This document shows positions 43,134 to 53,887 of a stretch of DNA of 64,000 bases, piece after piece. Location of the stretch: assembly GCA_951802195.1 (NCBI GenBank), contig OX637635.1, positions 62,001 to 126,000 of the forward strand, given 5' to 3'. The notes under the pieces were generated by a model, which did not search any database, had not been told where the DNA came from, and worked only from the letters and a program-made list of their open reading frames with translations. A program made the position numbers and the translations under genes. This stretch comes from Tausonia pullulans. Its lineage: Eukaryota; Basidiomycota; Tremellomycetes; Cystofilobasidiales; Mrakiaceae. How positions within the stretch are numbered: position 1 is the stretch's first letter; each line of letters starts with the position of its first letter.

Positions 43134-46100
43134 CTATGCTGAGACTTGTTGACGAAGCAAATACATGGGACGTTGGTCAGGACGGCTTCCGTAATCCCTG
43201 GACGTACGTCCATCTGAAGACTCACCCGCATCCTGCCCCTTCGCGACCGCCTGGAGTTCCTTGAATGCTTTACTCGCATCCACATTCACTCCGAGTTCCT
43301 GGGCATCCTTCCGTAGCGCCTCAATGTCGAGTACCATCTGCGCTTGTATGTTCAGCTCGTCTCGCTGCTCCTCCGCTGTAGACCCTGCCCCTGCCGAGCC
43401 GCCGCCACCGAAAAGAGAAAAAGTGGATTTGCGAGATTTGCGAAGCTTCCTGAGCGACTCTTCGTTTTTGCGGACCGACACGAGTGCGGATGTATAGCTA
43501 ATTGAGGTCGCGTGAAAGGGACAGATTGTGAGCTTAATTATCCTTATAACTTTCAGGAGATGGTGTGCGCTCACCTGAGAGCAACCTCCTCAAAGACATC
43601 TGCACTCCACTCGGCCCCGAGCTCGGACTTAACGTGCCGACCAACGCCCGAGGCACCAAGGAAATCGCGCACTGGCTTGAGAATCGAGGGTACGAAATAC
43701 GAGGCTGCGGTAGGGGCACGCTTGTTGGCGAGGCCACGGTACTGCGAGACGACGGATCGGACTAGTCGGAGGGTATCTGTGCACCGCTTGACGAGGATGG
43801 CCAGGATCTGAGAGGACAGCAAGGGAATGAGAGCTGAGAGCGTGGCGAGTGAGTTCTCGAGGATCACTGACCACAAAAGAGACAGAAACATGATGTCAGT
43901 CACTCGGCTCGTATGAAACTGATGAAGAGGAAAAGAGGCGCACCAAGAGGGTCCAGCTCCTCGTCGTCGTTCAGGCCTGAGAGGACCGTCGGATCCGATG
44001 ACGTGATAAATGCCGCGATCTCGTTTTCGTACAATGCGTGCACCTGCCTGTCGAGCCGGCGGAGATCGGCGATCACGAGCGTAGCGTGTCGAAGTCGCTC
44101 ATCCTCCTCGGCTGTCTGTGTTGGGTCGACTGTTCCTAAAACGTCCGGATTCGGCGTCGCTCTGCCCGAGGTAGACGCTGAGCCCTTGTTCGTCACTTGG
44201 TCGACAGCAGCGACCTGCTGTGTCGAAGTTGCCAAGCGTCAGCAAAAAATGCTATTTCTCAAAATGGTATGAGAAGAATGCGCCAAACCCTTTCAGCAGC
44301 AGTCGTGAGATGTTCCGTCGAAGGCGCAACCGTTTGCAACCAAGTTCGATACCGACTGAGAATCTGTGGATTGAGCCCATCAGAGCGGACCTTCCAACGC
44401 GATCAACTGAAAGCCAACCACAAAAATCCTTACCTGGAGATTGAGGCGCCAAAATCGGTGCGAAAGCTCGGGGATGATGATGCCCGGAGCCCAGCAAGCC
44501 CTCATCGCTCGCAGGGTGGCCACCGTCTGGGACAAGAAGAAACCGTCTCGCTCTGTCAAATGAAGGCTCAGGTCAGAAATCCAGCTGGACAACAGGAATG
44601 CTGAACCTCTGCGCACCTTGAGCGGTGATGCCACGCTCCTTTTCACGCTCTGCAGCGGCCAGGCTCTCCTCAAGCTCGGTGACGATCTCCTTCCATCGAA
44701 GCTGGAAGTAGACGGGAAGTTGCCACCGCTTCTCGAAGGCCTTGTACGTCGGGTGATTGCGCATCGCGTAGATGGACGCCAGCGAAGGGGACAATGTCTC
44801 AAGCTGGCTAAAGAATGCATGAAGGAGGATGTAGTTCTGACAAAGAATAAGGCGCAGGGTGTTTTTTTTTGTTAGGTTGACAGCACTGAAAAAACGAATG
44901 AGACGACGACCGACCTGGTGAAGCTCATCTGGCTGCCCAATGGCGAAGATCGTGCTTCCAAGCTCGTCAATAAGACGCTCGCCGATCTCCTTCCAGACGA
45001 CGTTGCCAAATAGCTCGAACCCGGGCCGATCAGCCGTGCTGGCCGGATCCGTGGACTCAGCCTCCCCAGGTGCCCGTAGCCGCTCAGCGATGTCAAGTAC
45101 GGTCTTGCACTCATTCTTGACTCCCTTCAGAAGTTCATTCAGGATCGACGCCAAAGGCGTCCCTCTCTGGAGGGTCGCCCCAAGGATGGGGTCGATGAGG
45201 TCAAACGGGTTCAAGTTCTCGTCCTGCTCCGCGTTGACGGTGGGTGCAGCCGACTGTGGAGTAACGGGGGTGAGAGGGAAACTTGAAACGTTTCCCTTGA
45301 GGGCAGCAAAAGGGTGGATGGAGGAGACGTAGGGGGTCTTCGGGACTAGAGGTGATGAAGGGTTGTGCAACGCGTCTTCCGAGACGATCTGACAGAGCAA
45401 TATTAGCGAGCAAATCGCGCGCGAGCCGATGGAGTCGGTTTGGGAGCCCACCTTGCGGATGAAAGGCCGGACAACTTCCCGGCGGAAAAGGTCCTCGGCG
45501 TCACGCCATCCTTCAACGAGTTGATACGTCTTGAGGCATTCGAGGAGCGTTTCGGCTGATTCCTCCTGATTCGTCGACGGCGCCGATAGAGAGGCCAGCG
45601 TCTCCGAGAAAAGGTGATCGAGGTCGCGATTGAGGGTGTTCCGTATCCGCTCAATTCTCTAAAATAAGAGAGGGGTCGAAAGCAACACCCAATCAGCAAC
45701 CGTTTTCAATGGCGCGATGAGAAGTGCGGGGAGACATCGACTGACCCACTCGACCTCCGCCACCAGTGCGCACTCGTCTGCCTTTGCCTTCTCGACCAGA
45801 TACAGGACTCGCGTGTACTCGGCCGCAACTCGGGCTACGAGCTTTTCTCCTTTCCCTCCCGACGAAGCTGCTCCAGCGAATCTCGTCGTCCGAGGGGTGG
45901 TTGAGGATGACACCGTCGACGATGAGATGTCAAGCAAGGTTTCGGTCCGTGTGAGAGAGTCGGTGAGGTTCAGGAGCAGTTGGAGAAGCGTCTAATTCGT
46001 AAGAAGACGTCAGACTCAATCTGATCGAGAAGCGTGAGCAAGCTGAAAGTGATCCCTATCGACCTTTTCATCTCGAAGCGAGGCCCGCTCCTCGAGTTTA

Positions 46101-46747
46101 GCCTGGACAGAGGCTTCGTCCGCAATCAAGGAATCTCTGATGTTCTGTAGATATCACAAGATAATGTCAGCAAGTATGTCCTAGGCTAAGACCGTTCAGA
46201 GGGGAGGAGCGAGCGACGCGACGGACCGCGACATCCTTCTTGAGCTCGACCAGGGGCGCCTTGACGCGATTGAGCCGCTCTCCTTCGCCTTTGAGGCCGG
46301 TGCCGAGAGATATAAACTCAGTGTAGTCCTCATTAATGAGTTGTACGAGCTCCTGTTTGAGCACGACCAAATAGGATCGCAGATCTGTCCGAAGCTCGTC
46401 GAGGGGTGTGTGCAAGCGCGAGAGGAGGAACGCGTCGACGTCCCAATCCGGATTGAAGCTCGACAAGAGAGGGTGCGCATGAGAAAGAGGAAGAAGGAAG
46501 GGCTTCAAATGCAATCCATAGGGTCAGTGTTTTCCTTCTCCAAGTGAGCAACCACCACTAAGAGTGCACTGGGAGTGGAGGAAGAGGTAGTGGGGAGAAG
46601 GGCGAAAGGGGCGAGGGCTGCTTGCTGGCTGGGACAACTCACGAGATCAGAGCGGGGCTCTGCATCCGTTTCGGCTGAGTCCCGGCTGTCCCGGTTGTAT
46701 GCCGGAGGGATGAGCGGGATCCCCTGCGAGTTCAACGAGTCCTCCAT
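43134..46747 (-). CDS. COG2: Conserved oligomeric Golgi complex subunit 2
   Basis: A subunit of lobe A of the COG tether for retrograde intra-Golgi traffic. A short first exon (MEDSLNSQGIPLIPPAY, from 46747) is followed by SFNPDWDVDAFLLSRLHTPL and YLVVLKQELVQLINEDYTEF (about 46480-46300), the conserved Cog2 N-terminus. Coiled-coil exons with RIERIRNTLNRDLDHLFSET follow. In the C-terminal half, LFGNVVWKEIGERLIDELGS, NPTYKAFEKRW-like and LPVYFQLRWKEIVTELEESL (about 45000-44650) match the Cog2 block NLPVYFQIRFKEI. The end has SVRKNEESLRKLRKS and stops at 43134. Introns are about 50-90 nt. The exact splice pattern between 43575 and 44570 was not fully resolved. Confidence 0.9.
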
Positions 46748-47072
46748 CTCCGCGGGCGAGGTTGTAGTCGGAAGTCGACGGAGGCGGCGAGCGAGGGGCG
46801 CAGACGGGCAACGCCGTATCCCCTACCCCCCACCTGGGTCAGCGCGCCTCGGCGTCCGGCCTGCGGGGAGTTAGTTGCCAACGGACCTCAGCTGAAGGAC
46901 CACTCTTAGGCGGCAACAGCAGGGCATTAAGCATAGATATAAGAAAGTAAATTGAGCTAGAGCGGCGCGAGAAAAAAATTAAAAAATCAAAGAGCAGGCC
47001 TGTACACAGGAAATGGCTTGGGACGTCAGCTAAGGCACACCAAGGGTAAAGAAGATGAGACGGCAGCGCAGC
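46748..47072. other. Intergenic region upstream of COG2
   Basis: 325 bp between the EFR3 stop and the COG2 start, both on the minus strand. It contains an A-rich patch (aaaaaaattaaaaaatcaaag near 46973). No gene was recognised. Confidence 0.5.
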
Positions 47073-50000
47073 TCACCCGAGAACGATTTTGCTATCGACA
47101 GGCTCCACGTTGGACTCGACCAGTAGCTTGACAGCGTGGGTGCCCTGCGCTGATGTCGAATCAGTAGGAGGCGCGGACGTAGGCGAGGCCTGCCCCCCTG
47201 GCAGGCCTGCCGTCGTCTGTGTCACCTTGAACTTGCGCCCAGCAGCTGAACTCTTGATGCTGGAACCGGCGCCGATGCCGAGTTTCTGGAAGATATCCGA
47301 AACTTCTCCCGGCGCTCGCTTGAGCGTCCTACGCCCATTTCCAAGGATGGTCCTCCCTCCACCGAGGCCTGCGCCAGGCATGATGGGGTCGACGGTGACG
47401 CGATGTAGGGACTGTGTCCTTCCGACGGCGTTACGCGTCCCGACTGTCGACACCGAGGCGGAGCGACCGAGGTTCGTCTGAGACGTTGAAGCCCTTCCAC
47501 TGCCTGTAAGCGGCTGATGTCAGTCAACGATATAGACGCGGATAAAAACAACAGAGGAGTGTTCGTACCCAAGGCTTCCCGAAGCTCGCCAACCCCCACT
47601 CCACGACCGGGTCCGATCGATCCTCGTTGGGCAAGACTGGCGAGCGAGCGGTTGTCAATGTGCATGAGACCGTTGCTGATTCTGACACCCGAATTATCTG
47701 CCGCTGTCGACGAAAAGTCGCTCGAAGGACAAGGCTCTTGGGCTGCAAAGCCGTTAATCAAATCAGCGGCGAGATAAGAGCGGAACACGCAGCATTGAAG
47801 CAGCTCACAATCGGTGAGGGCAGTCTCAATAGTCCAGGGGCGGGTGAGCTTGACGATAAGCTCCTGTCTGTCCAATCCTGCTCCTGCCTGAAGCCCGGAC
47901 GATGAAGCCAGAGCCACCACAAAGGACTCAAGACTGGACCCGCCGGCAGCGTCGGAAATATAGTTCACTGAGAAAGGGTGGAATGACCAAGATCCAAGCA
48001 GGTCATCGAGCCTTGGCAGGTCTGCGCGGGGGATGATCGCCGTCGGCGTGGCCACCTAAGGAAAGTAGGTAGAGTTCAGCGTTGCGAACTTGAGCCAATT
48101 CGAGGCGCATCAAAGACACGCCTACCTCGTTGACGCTCTCGCCTGTCCAACGCATGTAGATGGACGCTAAGACGTCCCGGACAAGCTCTTTGCAGGCCGC
48201 AGCCCTCTCGTTACTGAGCGAACTAGCCGCGTTCGACGCCGCATTGTCGAGGGCCAGCAGCATCGGGACAGCGGCCAGAGTGCCTTGGACGGGAAGGCGT
48301 TCCAGCGAAGCAAGGAGAAGCTCGGAGGCGTTGGCAAAGTCCGAGAGGTTGGAGGTCTCCATTTCGTTCTGGGGCACAGAGACCTTGCCAGGGCGGTCGG
48401 GAAACTGGAGAGACCGTAGGAAAGCCAGAATCCGCGACTGACGGTGAACTCCGCCACGTGCCGCTCCGCAGGATAGGTTCACAGCCTCAGCGGCCGAGTT
48501 ATAAACGGACGAGTTGGATGATGACGAGGGCTGAACGGAAGACTGCACCTGTGCAAGCCGCGGGGACAAGAGGAGGGTGTAAAGGGTGGCATCAAGAGCG
48601 TTGAGGAACCGCTGGACAGCTCCGTCATGACCGAACACCGTTGAACGCGCCGGGATTCCGTCGCCCATCTCCCTGACACTGGTGCTGACAGCCTGCTCGG
48701 ACTCGAGCTCTTGCGAAACAATGTGTCTCAGGATCGAAGCGTACGACGATCGGACACCGTAGTCTGCGCGACAGAGGAGCGGTAGAGTATCCTGGATAGA
48801 CTCAGCCGCTACTCGATTCCTTAACGCGTTTGCTGAGTCATATTTCCCAAGCGATCGCTCGACCGAGTTGGAAGAGAGGGGCCGCGGGAGCGCCGAGTTG
48901 GCGCCATCCGAACTCGCCCGAGGCGCCATGAGGAACTCGGTGAAGGGTGTCGGTGGATCCCCGACTCCAGGAGACAGAGGAAGTCCGTCTGGTTTGAACA
49001 GACGGGCCGGTGGCTCAGTCTGACGGCCCCAAGCAGCATTAAGGACTCCTCCCAGGCAGGCGAGAAGAATGCGAAGGGTCTCGTTTTTCGAGTTGACGCC
49101 ATCCTTAGCGTCATCGGTGGTCGACGACTGCACCCGAGTGATGCGATCCGAAAGGTCGGCCGCAAAATCTGAGACCTAGCATGCCCACAGCACCACGTAG
49201 TCAGTAGGTGCGGGCTATATTAGATATAGATGGAGAACTGACCTGGTCGGAGTAGTAAACGTGCTTGCCGCCGAGCGCCGCAACACACTCCACCAGCGAC
49301 GGGAGAAGGTCGTCTTTGGGGTTCACTTGAGCTCGTCGAAGGATGAGGGCGATGAGTGAACTGAGGATATCGGAGGTGCTGATGCCGATGAGGGAAAGAC
49401 GAGAGCTGAAAATCGCAGTGATCATGCTGACGAGCGTAACGAGCTTGGCTGACGGAGGCGATACGTCCGGGAGATCGACGAGAAGCTCGGCCAAGGATGA
49501 GGGAACCACGTAACGGTATTGCAACTGGGTCCACGAGGTGACCGACACGCCGAGCCAAGCGCACCACTTCTCGAGGTCTCCCCAGGTCGCTCCCTGGCTT
49601 CCCAGGGAGTCAAGGTAGGCGACGACCGGACCCGCGACGAGGGTGGCGACCTGGACGCCGCTTGCGGCTCGGAATAGCGCTCGGAACGACCTGACTGCGG
49701 CGGTAGAAACCTCCCGGTAGGATGGGCCCATTTCGCCATCGACGTGGGCGTGGATGGAGAGCGCACGGCGCTTCTCGAGGGGCGGGCGAATGGCAAGCGG
49801 ATCCGCGAAATACGGCGACAGAGGGCCGGCAGACTCACTCCGAGACGCTACCTGTTCTTCCAGGGTAGCAATGTCCGTCTGATAGAAGCAAGCCATGAGA
49901 GCGGGGATAATGATCCCCTGGATGACCAGCAAGGAACGGCCGCCCAGCATCAGAGGCAATTCTCGAACTCGCCGTTGACGGCCGGCAGCACTCACAGTCT

Positions 50001-51157
50001 GCCGTTTATATTGGCCTCCCGAGTAGAGAGCGTCCGAAGTGGCGGCGGAGGAAAGCGCGGCGAGGCCGATGAGGCGAGCTCTTTGGAAGGGAATTAGACA
50101 TCATCGATTTAAATGAAGGTGGCCGTCCAGACGATCAACCTTTAGAGAGGCCCTCAGCTTGCTGGAGATCGACCGTCAATGAAGCTCACCGAGTTCGAGT
50201 CTCAGCATCTCCAGCTGGAGAAGAGGGTCCTGCCGTCGCGAGGGCGGCAAACTTGCGAAGAACGACGAGGTAGAGCGAGGTGAGGGCGTCGTCAACCGAC
50301 GCGCCGTCGGTGAACGTCGTGTAGGCGGCAAACTATATTGAGCGGGAGAAATTATCTGTCAAGTATTGATCAAATCTCTCGTTCGACAAGCCACATTGAC
50401 GTACGAGACTGCCTGCCCTGGCGAGGATCTCGAGGTCCCGGCCCTCGGATCGGGTACCAGCCTGGCCCGCGACCTGGACATCGAGCGCGAGGTCCACGGC
50501 CTTTATGACGCTCTTTGAGAAGAGCGCGAGGTCGCGTCTGCACTCGGTGACAAGAGACTTGAGGATGTAGAGTGTGAGGAGCAACGATCTGCAGGCGGGT
50601 GCGAGCGATGTTCGACCGTGCCTCCATCAGCCCATCGCGCTCGGTCCGACAATGAGCGATACGCGCTATGCCGCTCTCTCGCTTTCTTCGGCAACGTGCG
50701 ACAGCGGGAGGGACGGAACGTACGCTCGACTGCGCAAATTGAAGCCCGCCTTGAGACTCTCCTTGCGGGCCCGTTTCTCGAGCTCCTCCCCAAGATGGTT
50801 GAGTTTGCCGGGCTTGTTACTAGCCGTGTAGGTCAGCCGGGAGAGCTCTTGGGATGCTGGCTTGTACTCTGGGGCCAGCGACAACAGAAGCTTGGACCTG
50901 GATACCGAGACCGGCAGAAGGCCGTAGAGTCAGCATGAACTACAGGGGGGATCAAGGGCGGGTGAGACGAGCGAGGGTTCATCCATCGGACCAGCTCAAA
51001 CGGCTAGGGGGGCACGCACTTTGGATAGCAGTCGCGTAAGATCTTGGATTCAGACGACAGCCTGAGCGAGGCCGCGAGGATGGGCGTCAGTCAGATCGTT
51101 TTCTCGGTGTACTCTCATCGCAGGAGGTAACGAGGGGACTGACCTGCTGAGCATCAT
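47073..51157 (-). CDS. EFR3: Efr3, plasma-membrane scaffold for PI 4-kinase
   Basis: A peripheral membrane protein that anchors the Stt4/PI4KIIIalpha complex at the plasma membrane. The start is ATG 51157. A small first exon joins in frame to LSSESKILRDCYPK and then SKLLLSLAPEYKPASQELS (about 50910-50840) and YTASNKPGKLNHLGEELEKR, the typical fungal Efr3 N-terminus. SLLLTLYILKSLVTECRRDL (near 50580), LLVIQGIIIPALMACFY and CVAALGGKHVYYSDQV (near 49260; compare family GTHVYYADQ) follow, then a helical-repeat body. The C-terminal part (47480-47073) is Gly/Thr-rich and low in complexity. A Cys at about residue 16 could be a palmitoylation site, as in animal EFR3; that is inference. Confidence 0.88.
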
Positions 51158-51464
51158 CCTGTACTGATGGCAACGAGTTGCTCGTTGAGGGGCAAGCAGC
51201 CGAGGGGCGTAGCGCGCGCCTCCCGTTCTCGTCTCAGAGGGCGCGCACTGGCCAATCAATCAATCACCTGGTCTCTGCCTCGACGATCTCTATTTCTGTG
51301 TTCCTCCGTCGTTGGTTGCCTCACTCTCTCTTGTCGACCACTCTTGCCTGCCTCATCAAATTGACACGTGCAAGGCGGAAAGAGATACTTTCGACCTCTG
51401 AACATCGCATGAGATAAAACGAGAAAGCTACCCCCGTGATGCGCCTAAGCAATGTCCCTCTTCA
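51158..51464. other. Intergenic region upstream of EFR3
   Basis: About 307 bp between the GH71 stop and the EFR3 start, both on the minus strand. Nothing else was recognised. Confidence 0.5.
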
Positions 51465-53501
51465 TTATCTTGGAACATGTATCAACAAAGTCGTAGGATT
51501 GAAGTTGTAGACTCTCGTCTCCTCCGGTGTGGCGATCGGGACGCCCTCGACGGACGCGACCACGCATCCTTGGGATCCTCCTCGACGTACGGTGACGATA
51601 ACTCTCCCAGGCTCAAACGGGACAGTGAGAGCGAAGGAGCCCTGGGGCAGGGCGATGGACCTAGCGGCTGGGGAAGCTGAAATTTCGAGCGTGCAAGGCT
51701 GGCCGAGGGTGGAGTGAATGGAGATGAGGTCTCGGGCCTGAGTGGAGCGTTCACGAATCGTGTCAGCTTCCTTCAAGCCAAAAGCTTCTCAAATAGAAGA
51801 CGATGCTCACGCGATGGCTGTGCTGTGGGCGGCCCACTAGATCCTCCTGGGCCTCACCCCTGGCTGGTGCGGTCCGATAGCTGAGATACACGTAGTCGCG
51901 CTCGCTCTGGAAGCACACGTTCGTCCGAAATGTACGAGTCAGAGATATAATCAGGAGCCCAAAAGGAGATCTGAACCCACTTCAGATTCCCAAGGGACGC
52001 CTTTGAAGCGCGCGACGAAGTGCCGAGTCAGATAGAGAAGCGCCGTGTGGTCCTGCGCCCAGGCATCGCATCCCGGCTGGGATCCTGCAAGCGGACCGAT
52101 GTCTGCGAGATATCAGTTCGAAAGAGCTACTAGCGCAAGAAAGATGGTCCGACCCACAATGGCTGTTCGAATGATCGCGCAGAGTTAAACAAACGATGAT
52201 GTAAGGAATCTCGGCTCTGGTGCCAGACAAGCTGCCGCCGACTCACCTTTCTCCTCCGTCATTCCAGCTGATTATTTGGACGAATTCGGGTCTCATATGG
52301 ATGATCTGATCCCAACGATTGGCGTACAGGTTTTCGTCCGAAGCGTCTGTCATCGACTCAGTGGCCGTCTCCAAGAAGGGCCGTCCTCGAATTGATTGAC
52401 CCACAGATCCAGTTCTTATTCCATCCCCATGGCGGTTTGGTTCCATAGTGCGTAAAAAAGCATGGGCTAACGGCCGCCATCATGGGCTTGCACTGGAGGT
52501 GTAGGGAAATAAGATGGGATCGCAATAGAGAGCAGGGTGGGGGAGCCTCGGACGCACTGCCTGGCGAAAGGGCTCATCGCGAGTAGTTTCAATTGGCCCT
52601 TGATCCTCTGGCCATGCATGGTTCCAGGGAAAGACCGCATCGATAAGAGGGTCGGCGATCAGAGTCTCGGGTGGCAAGAAAAAGGAAGGGCAGAAGTAGA
52701 TCTAGAGGGAGTGTGAACTGGGCAGTCAATGGACGGCTCAGCCGCCGTCTGTCTAGTCAGGATGTACTTACGGGAAAGCCCCTTTCCTCCAATATACCTA
52801 AGATTCCTGACCACCCGATACCACCGAAGGAGGCACTCCCTCCGGAGAATGTGCTCAGCATTGTTCGGCCGTCGCCGGACATCATGCGGTGGCGCCCGTC
52901 GTGGTGCGTGGCGAAGGCAACGACCTTGGCGATGAGACTCTCAGCGTCTTGCTGCGTCGCGGACGGAAGTATATCCATGTCGAGGGAGAGGAAGAGCCTG
53001 AACTGGGATGGGCAGAGCTCTGCAGCAGCGACTTGACGGGGGTAAGCGATTGGCGATACCAGTCACAAACAGCACGCGCACCAAAGAGCACTCGGATCTC
53101 AGCTCTAGGACTTGTCATCAATTGGGCGAAGGTATGATCACTCTCACTCACGAGATTGCTCCATTTGCCAATCCTCTCGACCAAGGTTGAGAGCAAAGCC
53201 ATCCCTGCGCTCAGAGAGCCCAGGTCAGAACTGCTTATTGACGATCGCGCGGCTGAACTCCTGGGCTGACAACGGACTGAACTCACAGCCCGGCTGAGGA
53301 TGCCAGCTGCATCTGTTGGACCCATAGCTCTCTTGTGTAAGAGTACGTGTTACCGAGCTGAGGTCGCAAGAAGATTCGTCACCATGTCTGCTCTATCAAG
53401 CGCGCGGCAGACGGCATGCAACGACGCACCATGAAGTGTGCAAAGACGCAAGGTTCAGAACGCTTGGCATTGCTAGAGGAGCTAAAAGCCTTCTGAGCCA
53501 T
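51465..53501 (-). CDS. Glycoside hydrolase family 71 (alpha-1,3-glucanase), probably not secreted
   Basis: By family an endo-alpha-1,3-glucanase acting on fungal wall alpha-glucan. The N-terminal exon has KRSEPCVFAHFM (about 53465-53430). After an intron come LGNTYSYTRELWVQQMQLAS (about 53360-53300) and AGLDGFALNLGREDW (near 53200), the usual GH71 opening. RLFLSLDMDILPSATQQDAE (near 52990) and ATHHDGRHRMMSGDGRTMLS then STFSGG follow, with IDAVFPWNHAWPED, and EFVQIISWNDGGER near 52260. The C-terminus (51776-51465) is a beta-rich tail. No signal peptide precedes the catalytic domain if the ATG at 53501 (MAQKAFSSSSN) is used, nor with the upstream in-frame ATG at 53642. A cytosolic GH71 enzyme is known in fission yeast (Agn2), where it opens the ascus. 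Confidence 0.85.
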
Positions 53502-53887
53502 GTTGAGATCAAGGCGAGCGAGCGTTGGAAGGAATAGATGAGCGTCAAGGGACAGGCAACGGACAAGCGGGCGAAGCCGAGGGCAGTCAAGCTTGGCTTC
53601 GTCGTCAAGGCGCAGACTCATCCGCCTGGTGAGGTTCGACAACGGAACATCACAGAAGATTTATATTCGCGATGTGAGTCATATTATTCTGCTAGAGTTA
53701 GGTCAAAGTGACGCCAGAGGGCTTGCGTGCAAATTATGAACGAGTCATACCTCGATCGGTCCCGCAGGACGCAGGAGGCGAAACGGACGGCCAACGCCGG
53801 ACGCTCACCCTCCTCCCTCGCTTCCTCTCGCCACCACCCATCAAACTACCTCAACGACCTTCGGCCCGCTCAACCACACTTGTTTGG
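53502..53887. promoter_or_regulatory. Divergent promoter region, GH71 and GTPBP1-like genes
   Basis: 386 bp between two divergent starts; the bounds depend on which start codons are used. The plus-strand part before 53888 is C-rich. No specific motif was recognised. Confidence 0.5.

Noticed and set aside
51157-53501. Possible functional cluster of EFR3 and GH71 as wall/membrane genes
   Set aside because: Neighbouring housekeeping genes in this window are functionally mixed, and nothing indicates shared control.
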